This document shows positions 20,669-29,556 of a stretch of 64,000 bases of DNA, in pieces (within the stretch, counting starts at the first letter, position 1; each line of letters begins with the position of its first letter). Origin of the DNA: Fremontodendron californicum (lineage: Eukaryota; Streptophyta; Magnoliopsida; Malvales; Malvaceae); NCBI GenBank assembly GCA_030761205.1, contig JAULJL010000039.1:1622001-1686000 (forward strand). Direction: 5' to 3'. Both the position numbers and the translations under genes were made by a program. A model generated the notes under the pieces. The model had not been told where the DNA came from, did no database searches, and saw only the letters and a program-made list of their open reading frames with translations.

Positions 20669-23082
20669 CATAGAGTGTTTTTATGAAATCTAACAAGGTC
20701 ACAACCGTACTGCAACCCTAGATCCCTTAACAGCCTTAAGTCCACTGCCGACCTTCAAATCATAGTACCTGGAGAATGTTGCGAATGTTAAAATTCGTAT
20801 AAGAACTTGCATTGTAGAACAGACATGGAAGAAATACATAGCAAGTTCTTTTTCAGTTTTTCCTCTAAGTAAATGAAATAGAGGACATATGAGATATGAC
20901 ACCTATGTTGCTCTGACTCTTCATTTTTCTTGTAGTACTCATGTCCAACACTCGTGTTCGACACATATCCGGACATGGGTATGGGATATGATTCTTCAAG
21001 GACCCTCCAAATATATGGAAATTTTGGAAAAAAAATTGCGTAATCGTGTCCGATACTCATATCCAAGTCTGAGTAACATAGTATGACACATAAATGTAAG
21101 ACACAAGAGGAGCAATAAGCTGCAGCCTGTTCACCACCGATCTGACACAAAACCTATGTTACTCGGATTCAGGTGTGAGTATCGAACACGAATATGTGTC
21201 TGGCACAGGTATGTTTGATTTATTCTAAGTTTTTCCGTGTATTTGGAGGGTCTTTGGGGATCATATCTCCATACTCATGTCCAAATATGCGTCGAACACG
21301 GATGTCGTATACAGATACTTCAAAAAAATGAAGAGTCAGAACAACATAACCCAAAACTCTCAAAATCCTACAGTCTCAGAATAGATATACTAATACACTA
21401 CACAGAATATAATGTTTGTCATTGTATTTCAAGATGCCCCTTTTGACTCCTCCAAACTCCTTAGGTTCTTAATAATTGTCAAACTCAAAAAATGATAAAA
21501 ACCTATTTTGGCTCCCTTAAAATTTTATAATTTGATCATCTTTTATCCCGACCTCTCAACATAAAATTTTTGGTTTCGCTCCTGATTATACTGTAGTTGC
21601 TTAATATCTTGAATATAAAAGTGTTTTCCAAGTTTAAGATGAAATAAAAGATACAAAGAATTGTTCACATAAAAGTAGGAAAAAAGATGAGAAATATAGA
21701 ATCAATGAAGGGTAGTGAAATTTTACTAACTTCAGCCCATTGGGAAGAGTTGTGAATTCACTATCAGGTATTTTATCTCCTCTAAGCTGCAAGAACCGAT
21801 ATAAAGTGCAAAAAATTATACTTTGTAAGGACTAGAAACCAGCAAATAAATAAATAAAGATTGAATTGATGCTTACGGCTCTTCTGCTTGTGCTAACTGC
21901 CTCAGCCACATCACAGATATAAATTGCAGCAGCTGATATCAGTCATAACAAAAGTCAACAGAAGATTAAATAAATGAATGCATGCATAAGAATAAATTTT
22001 TTTAAAGACAAAATCATTAATGTCCCACTAAGTAACCTCTTTTAACCCCAGACAAAAAAAAAGTTATTTCTTGTTTTTCTGATGGGACACCCCCTTATAA
22101 TTATTGTTCAGAATGATAACGGTTCGGTTCGGTTTTTAAAAAATTACAATTAATGTACAGTATTTTGGTTTTTTTTTTTTAAAATCTAATCGAATAGTAT
22201 AAAAATCGAATCGATCTGAACCGAATTTCACCGGTTCGGTTCATCAATTTTTAAATTTTAAAAAAATTATCTTTTTCAATAATAATTTTTTTTATTAATT
22301 TAGAAATAAAATATTTATTTTTATATTATAAAAAATAATTAAAAAAACGATTAAACAATAGAATTCGGTTCAGTTTGAATAATTGCGATTTTTTAACTTA
22401 TGAATCGAAAATCGAACCGAACCAAATAAACTTAATTATTATCCGAACCGATTCGAACAGAATTCAATAAAAATAGAACCAAACACTACAATTCGAATTG
22501 ATTTTCGGTTTTCTCGATTTTTTGATTAGCCCTAATTATTTGATCATGACCCAAACAGTTAAAACCTATGTTAGCCGGATTTGGATGAGTAAAGTATACG
22601 AGCATACTTAATTTTTTTTATATATTTAGAGGATCATATCCGAATAGTGTCGGATACAAATTTTGTACACGAATATTAAAAAAAAAAATGAAAATCCGAT
22701 AATATAATTTAAAACTAAAGAGAAAACATAAAATGGTGTTTGATGAAATGCACTAACCAGCTGTGAGGAGAGAACCAACCAATGCCCTTCTTCCCTGATG
22801 CTGCAAAGAAAAAAATGCTGGTTTTGAGGCATCATCAGAAGATGACAATGTGCAGTGACATGGAAACAGAAATGAATTCCTCCTTGGTAGTCTCTTAGTC
22901 TTCCCTGATGATTTAAAGAAAAGTGCTTAGTTTAATGGCATAAAATAAAAATATTCATCCAAAGACAAAGAAAGAAAGAAAAAAAGGCAAGGGGTTTTAC
23001 CTGAAAGGGGAACTGAGAAAAGAGGCTTGTAAGGGAGAGTTAAGCTGTTTTGGTGATAAGAAAGGAAGAGGGAGAGTTCCAT
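16474..23082 (-). CDS. FKBP18: Chloroplast FKBP-type peptidyl-prolyl cis-trans isomerase (FKBP18-like)
   Basis: Prolyl isomerase predicted to act in the plastid, probably the thylakoid lumen or membrane as for related FKBPs. Nine exons read leftward: 23001-23082, 22758-22904, 21877-21932, 21731-21786, 20711-20768, 19666-19740, 18695-18784, 18084-18161 and 16474-16518. They join in frame to 228 aa. Residues 1 to about 75 form a Ser/Leu-rich transit-type leader, with RRALVGSLLTA as a possible luminal-signal core. The FKBP fold follows: YYDLKVGSGLKAVKGSRVAV, HYVAKWKGITFMTS, GFDVGQSERGNVLKGLDLGV, EGMRVGGQ, RLLIVPPELAYGKKGVQEIP and PPNATIELDVELLAIKQSPF. The VPPELAYG motif is the FKBP signature. 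Length and C-terminus fit Arabidopsis FKBP18 from memory; FKBP16-type relatives are the alternative. Eleven CTATG-MITEs occupy its introns; all exons are intact. Confidence 0.88.
16589..16778 (+). mobile_element. CTATG-MITE copy 20, FKBP intron 8
   Basis: CTATGTTACTCGGACTC ... GTCGGAGCAACATAG, flanks TACGAAAT / TACGGAAT (7 of 8). Confidence 0.92.
17061..17255 (+). mobile_element. CTATG-MITE copy 21, FKBP intron 8
   Basis: Intact ends (CTATGTTACTCGGACTC and GTCGGAGCAACATAG). Flanks CAAATGGA / TAGATGGA, 6 of 8. Confidence 0.9.
17563..17743 (-). mobile_element. CTATG-MITE copy 22, FKBP intron 8
   Basis: CTATGTTGCTCCGACTC ... GTTTAAGTAACATAG. The left flank CTAATAAAAG and right flank CTAATAAG suggest a duplication with a small indel. 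Confidence 0.9.
17861..18040 (-). mobile_element. CTATG-MITE copy 23, FKBP intron 8
   Basis: Full length, flanks CCGTCAAC / ACGTCAAC (7 of 8). Fourth copy in one intron. Its right end is 44 bp from exon 8. Confidence 0.92.
18483..18652 (-). mobile_element. CTATG-MITE copy 24, FKBP intron 7
   Basis: Perfect 8-bp duplication CAAGAAAC (18475-18482 and 18653-18660). Its right end is 43 bp from exon 7 at 18695. Confidence 0.93.
19261..19402 (-). mobile_element. CTATG-MITE copy 25 (internally deleted), FKBP intron 6
   Basis: Only 142 bp. Both ends are present and flanked by ATGGTGGG / ATGGTGGT (7 of 8), but the A/T-rich centre is shortened. Confidence 0.9.
19863..20024 (-). mobile_element. CTATG-MITE copy 26, FKBP intron 5
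   Basis: TTACGTTGTTCCGACTC ... ATCTGAGTAACATAG. Flanks ATTCTTGA / ATTTCTGA, about 6 of 8. Confidence 0.87.
20272..20452 (+). mobile_element. CTATG-MITE copy 27, FKBP intron 5
   Basis: CTATGTTACTTGGATTC ... GTCGGAGCAACAGAG, flanks ATTGAGTA / ATTAAGTA (7 of 8). Confidence 0.91.
20630..20667. repeat. (AT)n microsatellite in FKBP intron 5
   Basis: About 19 uninterrupted AT units, 44 bp downstream (on the gene strand) of FKBP exon 5. Confidence 0.95.
20903..21081 (-). mobile_element. CTATG-MITE copy 28, FKBP intron 4
   Basis: Perfect 8-bp duplication TATGACAC (20895-20902 and 21082-21089). CTATGTTGCTCTGACTC ... GTCTGAGTAACATAG. Confidence 0.93.
21154..21349 (+). mobile_element. CTATG-MITE copy 29, FKBP intron 4
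   Basis: CTATGTTACTCGGATTC ... GTCAGAACAACATAA, flanks CACAAAAC / CCCAAAAC (7 of 8). In opposite orientation to copy 28, 72 bp away. Confidence 0.91.
22105..22540. repeat. Decayed AT-rich element with CGGTTCGGTTCGG / GAACCGAACC arms (FKBP intron 2)
   Basis: Inverted words CGGTTCGGTTCGG near the left and CGAACCGAACCAAATAAA near the right enclose an AT-rich centre, in the style of common eudicot non-autonomous elements. A related sequence lies at 35625-36095. The exact ends are not defined. Confidence 0.5.
22566..22707 (+). mobile_element. CTATG-MITE copy 30 (decayed), FKBP intron 2
   Basis: CTATGTTAGCCGGATTTGG ... AATCCGATAATATAA, flanks GTTAAAAC / TTTAAAAC (7 of 8). The centre is shortened. 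Confidence 0.82.
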
Positions 23083-23339
23083 TGAGAGTTGGTTAAGTGA
23101 CAATTAAGAAGTTAGAGAAGAAAGGAAGTTCATTGGTTTTTTCCACTTTTCCTATTTGGCTATGAAAGAGAGGAGATAACATGGTTAATACCATCCACAT
23201 ATTTAAAAGGTTCCCTTGTTCCAAACCAAAAAAAAAAAAAAAAGTTTCCCAAAAAATCATAAAACAGAACAATTGGATGTCAATGGAATGACATGTAATC
23301 AGGGAAGGCTCCCAAAAGTCTATTTGCACCAAATATTTT

Positions 23340-23720
23340 GGAGTATTAGGAAGGACTTAGAGGTGTTCATTATCGGGACGGATCGAATTTAAGTATGATA
23401 TTAATATCATATATATTTATTCAAATCCGGTCTCGTTCGAAATATGAGTCTCAAATTCTGTCCAAATTCGTCTATATTTATAAATGGATAATCCAAACTT
23501 ATTTAGGCCCACTCATTATTTTTTTCTAAAAAAGATTAAATAAATATGTTATTTTTTATTTAATTTTTAATAATTTAATTTTTTTATTAAAATTTAAAAT
23601 ACGAATAACTTAATATATTTTTAAATGTTTAAATTATAATATTATATATTTATTTTTTATATAATATATAAAAATAATATATTATATAAATAAAAAATGG
23701 CTGCATTGGGTCGGGCTATC
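23340..23720. other. AT-rich intergenic DNA upstream of the FKBP gene
   Basis: No coding signal. It begins with AGAGGTGTTCATTATCGGG, the style of start seen in decayed non-autonomous elements, and continues as A/T runs. Confidence 0.4.
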
Positions 23721-23724
23721 AGTT

Positions 23725-23885
23725 TAAATCATGCCACGTAATCAGATTTTAAGAAAAAATCAACTATTTATTACACATTACATGTAATAATTAAATGATA
23801 AATAATTATTTCAACAATTCATTAATGATTTTTGTAATAAATAGTTAATTTTTTCTTAAAATCTGATTACGTGACATGATTTAAA
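23725..23885. mobile_element. Foldback MITE family C, copy 1
   Basis: A long near-perfect inverted repeat. The left arm AATCATGCCACGTAATCAGA continues into TTTTAAGAAAAAATCAACTA, and the right arm is its complement, ending TCTGATTACGTGACATGATT. Arms are about 48 bp with an AT-rich loop of about 65 bp. Related copies lie at 31940-32175 and 36437-36665. The outer flank GACGTGGAGTAACCGTTT is shared with the third copy, so the true element is longer than the arms. Confidence 0.8.
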
Positions 23886-23949
23886 TGGAAATAATATATA
23901 TTGACGTGGAGTAACCGTTTCATATAATCCTTTCTCTCGAATTTTAGGT

Positions 23950-24090
23950 GAATCTTGATTTTGGATTATGTCGATATAAGTATAATTAATTTTTAAAGTT
24001 TTTATATATTTGAAAAATTATATATTATTACTTATATCTGAATACATGTTAAATATAAGTATTATACGAGTACCTTAAAAAATATGAAAA
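23950..24090 (+). mobile_element. CTATG-MITE copy 31 (strongly decayed)
   Basis: A TTGGATTATGTCGATATAAG ... TACCTTAAAAAATATGAAAA order matches the family, but nearly all CG sites are gone and the ends are lost. Assigned by overall order only. Confidence 0.5.
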
Positions 24091-24589
24091 TTTTGAATGA
24101 AAACAAAACAAAATATTTTATATACTATATATTGCTTGAGAAATTATATATCAAACTAAATATGGATTGACCTAATAAAGTGAAAATTTCTTAAATTATT
24201 AGGAATATAAGGTATAATTAGATTTTTTCCATCAAGAATTTTATGAAAAATATATATGTTAGGACTTGAGAGAAAGTGACATCAACAATATACATAACAA
24301 ATGAAGAAATGAAAATGAAAAAAAAAAAGGTTGTCACTTTATCTTTGAAAATTTTAATTTTATTTGTTTGAAAGGTTTAGAAAGCAAGCAAGGAAATAAA
24401 CTTTTCAATATTTTTATTTTTATTCAACCCCACTAATAACATTGTACCTCAATTTTGGACATTCCCCCTCATAAAAGCACATTACAAGTCTTACAAGTAA
24501 ATTTACTTAGATATGATGATTTTGCACAAAAGTTAAAGCTTTTTAGTTTTTTCCCACGTCCACAAATAGATATATTAATTTGGAAAACG

Positions 24590-24810
24590 ATACGAAAATA
24601 TGACATAAAAATAACACGTTTAATAAATACAAAAATAGTATAATAAAATATGACATGATACGTTTAAACACGATTAACACAATATATTTAATACACGTAT
24701 CATATTCGTAATTAAAATTTTGACACGTTTAATAATTTCTGTCGTGTTCATATTTACACAATTAATATGAAAAAAACACAAAACACGACACACATACAAT
24801 CCAGTTTCAT
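24590..24810. repeat. Dispersed repeat with ACACGAT / CACGACAC words (family E, copy)
   Basis: Contains TATGACATGATACGTTTAAA, CACGATTAACACAATAT and AAACACGACACACATACAAT. Similar sequence is found at 38215-38435, 44440-44620 and, in tandem, 60240-60870. It belongs to a class of AT-rich elements with CACGA-rich arms; no ends were resolved. Confidence 0.5.
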
Positions 24811-25099
24811 TTATTTATTATTTTAAAGTTTTTTATTTTTTTTTCAAAAATCTTGGATAAAACAATGTTAAATGTTGCATGTTTGAATCAAAATTGATAA
24901 AATAAAATATTTTATTTTTATAATAAAAAGATATATTAAATTTTTTTATTTATTAACACTAAAAGTAACATGGTTTGTCAATTGAGTACTAGCTTAAATG
25001 ATATGCATGCTGCACATAGATTTTTGAAAGTTACGAGTTTGAGAGGATTTAAACGTATAATGTTTTGTCAAGTGAGTTAATTAGATAGGGTTTGAAGGT

Positions 25100-25440
25100 A
25101 AGGGTAGATTAAGGGTTGTGTTTAAGAAGTATGATAAAAATTGTGGTTTAAATTTTTTTAAGTGTTTGACATTGCTGTGAAAAAATGTTGTGATGAATTA
25201 AAATGTAAAAAAGAAAAGATATGTTTAAAATAATAAAAGTGTAGAAATATGAAGATAATAAAGTTATTTTATCCAAAAGTCAGTTTTTAAAACCCAAGAA
25301 TTATATTTTTTGGCTTTTCAAATAATGGTTTCAACAATAAAAATCAATTTATTTTTATCTGAATAGCATTACGATTGCAATGAAAAGTAACTTTTCACCT
25401 CAAACGTTGTTCTAAAAACAATGCTAAACAAAGCCTAAGA
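25100..25440. repeat. Dispersed repeat family F, copy 1
   Basis: Runs from about GGGTTGTGTTTAAGAAGTAT to ATGCTAAACAAAGCC. The same order of sequence (TATGTTTAAAATAATAAAA, AAAGTCAG, GGTTTCAAC, GTTAAACAAAG) is found at 58185-58520 and partly at 47640-47830. The resemblance of its two ends (GGGTTGTGTTTAA versus AACAAAGCC) suggests a MITE. Confidence 0.6.
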
Positions 25441-25519
25441 ACTTAAAAAAAAAAAAAAAAAAACATGATTTTTAGCTTTTGGGCTTGGTCCATGTCCACT
25501 TGACCCACATTTATACGGG

Positions 25520-25648
25520 CCAAAAAACTCCCATTTATGGCCCGTTCAGTGGCCTTTTGTTCGTAAATCGTAACCCTTGATATAATAAACAACGTCGCTA
25601 GGGTTTCTAGGATTTTCACAGCAAAGGAACAGAGCAGCAGCAGCGGTC
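25520..25648 (+). promoter_or_regulatory. RPL24 core promoter and leader: site II-like motifs, TATA box, telo-box
   Basis: Upstream of the L24 start are GGGCCA and GGCCCG (site II-type elements), a TATA-like GATATAATAA at about 25579-25588, and CTAGGGTTT at 25598-25606, a telo-box (complement of AAACCCTAG). Site II plus telo-box is the standard arrangement in plant ribosomal-protein promoters and drives expression in dividing cells. The motifs are seen; their function here is inferred. Confidence 0.75.
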
Positions 25649-28308
25649 ATGGTTCTCAAGTACGCTCCTTTTCTCATCCTTTATTTTCTTTAAAATTTAT
25701 TTATAAATCATGATTTAATGATCTGATCTTGAAAAATCATTTCGTTAATTTTTTGGAAAAATGGAAGACCCGTTAACAGACAGATCTGCCTTTCATTTCA
25801 TTTTATATCGGCCAGAATACATGATTATAGATTTTCTTTTCTTTTATATTAGTTAAACTGGCTATCTTTTTTTTTGTTTCTGTTAGTTTATATTTTACAT
25901 GTTAATTTCCGTGTTAACCAGATTTGTGTTAAAATTTCGTTGTTGAAGGTTTACATTTTTAATCGGAGAACTGTGACATGGGATTCGACTAGTTTATTGA
26001 AGCTAATAGTTCTGAATTAACTAAAGAAAAGAAAGTACAGTGCCTGCTATAATTTGATTGATTGAGCGTTATAAGGAGGCTAAAGCAATCAATGAAATAG
26101 ATCTCCCTTTGTCTGACTTAGCTCATGGAATAGTAGCTCTATAAATAATTAATTTTTACTTGTTAGCTATGTTACCCGGACTTGGGATGAGTGTAAGATA
26201 CGTGTATGTGTTTGATACGTATATGCTCAATTTTTTAAAAGTTTTTTCATATATTTGGAGGATTATATCCATATACTCATGTCTGATTGTCCGAATACCT
26301 GTTAGACACAGGTGTCGGACACGGGCATTTTAGGAAAAATGAAGAGTTTGGGTAACATAGCTTATGAGTTATGAGGTGGAAATGGAAAAATAGTTTAGTT
26401 TTTGGCAACCATGCTATGGTCTGTATGATGGACATTATGTGTTTTTTGCAATCAAGAGCTAGTGTAAGGGGCAATTGCATGTGGAATTCTGTTTATGTTG
26501 ATGGGGATAGTTGTTTCATGTTGATTTAGTTAATTATATAATAATCTAGTGAATGTTTAAGCGGTTTAAGTACCCACATAGTCCCTGTATTGTAGTGAAA
26601 AGAGTAAATTAGTCCTTGTACCGTAAAAGTGAGTAACTTAGTTCCTGTACAATTGAAATAGGTACAAATAAGTAAAATTGATAACGGTTTTAATAAAAAA
26701 CCGTTAAAATGCTGACGCGGACTTGTAAAATCTAACAGATTTAGATATATTTCAAGTCATATTTTATTCCAAGTCATTAATTCTGTTAGATTTTACTAAT
26801 CCACATCAGCATTTTAACGGTTTTTCATTAACACAGTTATTAATTTTACTTATTTGCACCTATTTCAATTGTACAGGGACTAAATTATTCACTTTTACAG
26901 TACATGGACTAAATTACTTTTTTCACTATAGTACAGGGACTATGTGGGTACTTAAACCATGGTTAAGCTCGTGTGTAGGGATATATAAGATTTGGTTTAA
27001 AATTACCTTCTGAAATTGCTATTATCTATTGGTTTTCTTGCATTATGCCAAAAAGTTTATATTTTGATTTTTCAAACCTTGCGCTTAATTTTGTTATCTT
27101 GGCATGTCAGAACGGAGCTTTGTCGGTTTAGTGGTGCCAAGATATACCCAGGGAGAGGCATCAGATTTGTTCGTTCTGATTCTCAGGTAAATTTCCATCC
27201 AATTCTTTTGAAGTGGTTGATATTATGTTATTATACCGGTAATAAACTTTCTTCTGCATCAATTTGTTAAGGTCTTCCTCTTTTTAAATTCAAAATGCAA
27301 GAGGTACTTCCACAACCGTCTGAAACCATCAAAACTTACATGGACAGCCATGTATAGGAAGCAACATAAGAAGGTGAGTGTCAGCTTTGCAAACTCAATT
27401 TCATTTCAGAAGATTGCCTTTCTTTTCGTTTTGCTTACGCACGACATTTGAAGTAATTGCATATAGGTTGTGAGCAAAATCATGTTTATTCGGAAATCAG
27501 GTTTTATTACTACTCATACTGTTGGGAATCTCATTTTATTTCTATCATCTATCTGATAAAAGTTTTGTGAATTCAGATGATTTGCATGTTTGGATTAATA
27601 ATAACTTCCTTCTATATTTTATAGTTTTCATGCCTACTCTCATATTAGTTTTGCTATTGTATACATACATTTAGGACATTGCCCAAGAGGCTGTGAGGAA
27701 GAGGAGACGTACCACGAAGAAGCCTTACTCCAGATCCATCGTGGGTGCCACCTTAGAGGTTATCCAGAAGAAGAGGAGTGAGAAACCAGAAGTTCGTGAT
27801 GCTGCCAGAGAAGCTGCTCTCCGGTGTGTGGTTTTTCATTTGACATATGAGTTTCATTCTATGTTGCTTCGACTTTTCATTTTTTTTGAAGTACTCGTGT
27901 CCGACACCCATGTCCGACGCATATCCGGACATGGGTATGGGGATATGATCCTCCAAGGACCCTCCAAATACATGGAGATTTTAGAAAAATTTGAACATAC
28001 CCGTGTCGGACACATACCCGAGTCCGACACTCACACCCGAGTCCGAGTAACATAGGTTTCATTTGTTCTTTCGTCTTTGTCATTGCCGATTTTGACTTCT
28101 ATTATGCTGTGTATTTATCGAAATATCTCCTGTCCATCTGTTGTGCAGGGAAATCAAGGAAAGGATCAAGAAAACTAAGGATGAAAAGAAGGCGAAGAAA
28201 GCTGAAGTATCGGCAAAGCAACAGAAGACACAGGGCAAGGGTAACATTCCAAAGGGTTCTGCACCAAAAGGTCCCAAGCTTGGTGGTGGTGGTGGTGGAA
28301 AGCGCTGA
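25649..28308 (+). CDS. RPL24: 60S ribosomal protein L24 (eL24)
   Basis: Component of the cytosolic large ribosomal subunit; in Arabidopsis it also supports translation reinitiation. Five exons: 25649-25659, 27111-27186, 27272-27373, 27675-27823 and 28149-28308, joining in frame to 165 aa, the usual plant length. Exon 1 holds only MVL plus two bases of the next codon. The N-terminal L24e domain is clear: TELCRFSGAKIYPGRGIRFV, then FLNSKCKRYFHNRLKPSKLT and WTAMYRKQHKKD. The rest is a Lys/Arg-rich tail ending in GPKLGGGGGGKR. All splice sites are GT-AG. Intron 1 contains a CTATG-MITE and a long foldback element; intron 4 contains another CTATG-MITE with a perfect duplication. An intact expressed gene is expected. 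Confidence 0.97.
26167..26360 (+). mobile_element. CTATG-MITE copy 32, RPL24 intron 1
   Basis: CTATGTTACCCGGACTTGG ... GTTTGGGTAACATAG. Flanks CTTGTTAG / CTTATGAG (6 of 8). The right terminus carries GGTAACATAG rather than the usual GAGCAACATAG. Confidence 0.88.
26563..26959. mobile_element. Mutator-like foldback MITE with about 180-bp inverted arms (RPL24 intron 1)
   Basis: The two halves are reverse complements over roughly 180 bp: GGTTTAAGTACCCACATAGT ... at the left and its complement ending ACTATGTGGGTACTTAAACC at the right. The inner parts (AAACCGTTAAAATGCTGA and TCAGCATTTTAACGGTTTTT) also match. The flanks TGTTTAAGC (26554-26562) and TGGTTAAGC (26960-26968) are a 9-bp duplication with one mismatch, as made by Mutator-like transposases. 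The repeated AGTCCCTGTAC-type motif inside is common in such plant elements. Confidence 0.88.
27859..28055 (-). mobile_element. CTATG-MITE copy 33, RPL24 intron 4
   Basis: Near-consensus full-length copy with perfect 8-bp duplication GTTTCATT (27851-27858 and 28056-28063). Most CG sites are preserved, so it is among the youngest copies in the window. Confidence 0.95.
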
Positions 28309-28778
28309 GTTGCTAGGTTATTATCTATTTTCCTTAGCCAGATAAATAGGTAATATTTTCATTTTGAAGGCATTGTATGGAATGAATGCCCCTGTTGGTT
28401 CATGTTGTTTTTGCTTTTATGCATATCATATTACACTATGAACTCAGTGTTGAAGTTGAGTGATCCAAGTACTTTTATGGATTTTTAACTTTTGTTTTTC
28501 AATCTACATATTCGGAATTAGAACCAAGTGGAGAATGCCATTGAACAGCCCTCTTTTAATTATCAAGCTTGACACACAGTTTGCTGTTTCCATGGTAGTT
28601 TTGTGCTGTTTATATTGTTTTATTTTACCTTCCATGTTCCATGATGGTTAAGATTCGAGGCTGTTTTGGTAGGGTTAAGTGTCTGCTATATGCTATTTCA
28701 CAGTAATATTTAGGATGGGCTAGCTGCTTAGGCGGTTAACCTTTTCTTTTGTTTGGGCTTTATACCTGCTTTGAGGTT

Positions 28779-28783
<5 letters not shown>

Positions 28784-28819
<36 letters not shown>
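28784..28819. repeat. (TA)n microsatellite
   Basis: About 18 TA units, downstream of RPL24. Confidence 0.95.
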
Positions 28820-28824
<5 letters not shown>

Positions 28825-29213
28825 CTTGATTTGTTTGATTGCCATGCATATCATTACTTTCACAAAGATTGTTCTCATTTCTCTTATCTTTGCTTCTAGA
28901 CTTTTTAAGTGATTGTTCACCTTGGGCAAGTTAAAAGGGTGGCCCAAAATAATTAAGTAGATCATATAGCTGATTAACACCTTGATCATTCGAAATTTAT
29001 TCCATATAAGCAATCATTTTATGTGGGAAACATATCCAGATTTCCAGACAAAAAAAAAAAAAGTATTTCAAGCTCTGAATCTAATACTCTGCAGCCTTTT
29101 GGCTTCTTAAACATTTTAGTGCATATATAATATTTACTCTATTGATAATACGTCCAGAGATTTAAACAATAGTCAGCAATGTGATGTCATAGTCCTTATT
29201 TTACGATTTTGGT

Positions 29214-29350
29214 TTTTTTTTTTAATTATAGATATTTACAATCGATAATTATCGTAATTGATCGTAGTAGTATTCATTCCGTTCGCAATTATAATAAATA
29301 CTACGCGATCGAAAACACGTTCGCGATCGTAATTTAAATCTTTGCTCCAA
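29214..29350. repeat. GATTTAAATT/CGCGATCG element (family B), copy 1
   Basis: Contains TACGCGATCG, ACGTTCGCGATCGTAATTTA and AATCTTTGCTCC. The phrase CG(C/T)AATC(T)TAATTTAAATC recurs at 61335-61490, with more diverged relatives at 31020-31105 and 59846-60012. It probably has AATTTAAAT-type terminal repeats. Confidence 0.5.
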
Positions 29351-29556
29351 CATAAGTCCTCTAGAAGTCCTCAAACCAGGAGATCACTACATCTCCCTGA
29401 TCTTACTATAAAACTAATTAAGCCAGCTCTAAGATATAACTTGTAAACTTGCTAAGCTAAATTGAATGTTCTAAATTACAACCCTTTCTAAGCTAAATTA
29501 ACTAAGTCTAATCAAGATAAAATGACTAAATTATTGACAAGTTAATTAAGTGTTCA

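Noticed and set aside
27877..28083. Repeated small ORFs with CRTRVCVRHGYV / PHTHVRICVGHG-type peptides at dozens of places
   Set aside because: They are translations of the CTATG-MITE in several frames. They recur only where the element lies, differ in start and stop, and sit mostly in introns. Not genes.
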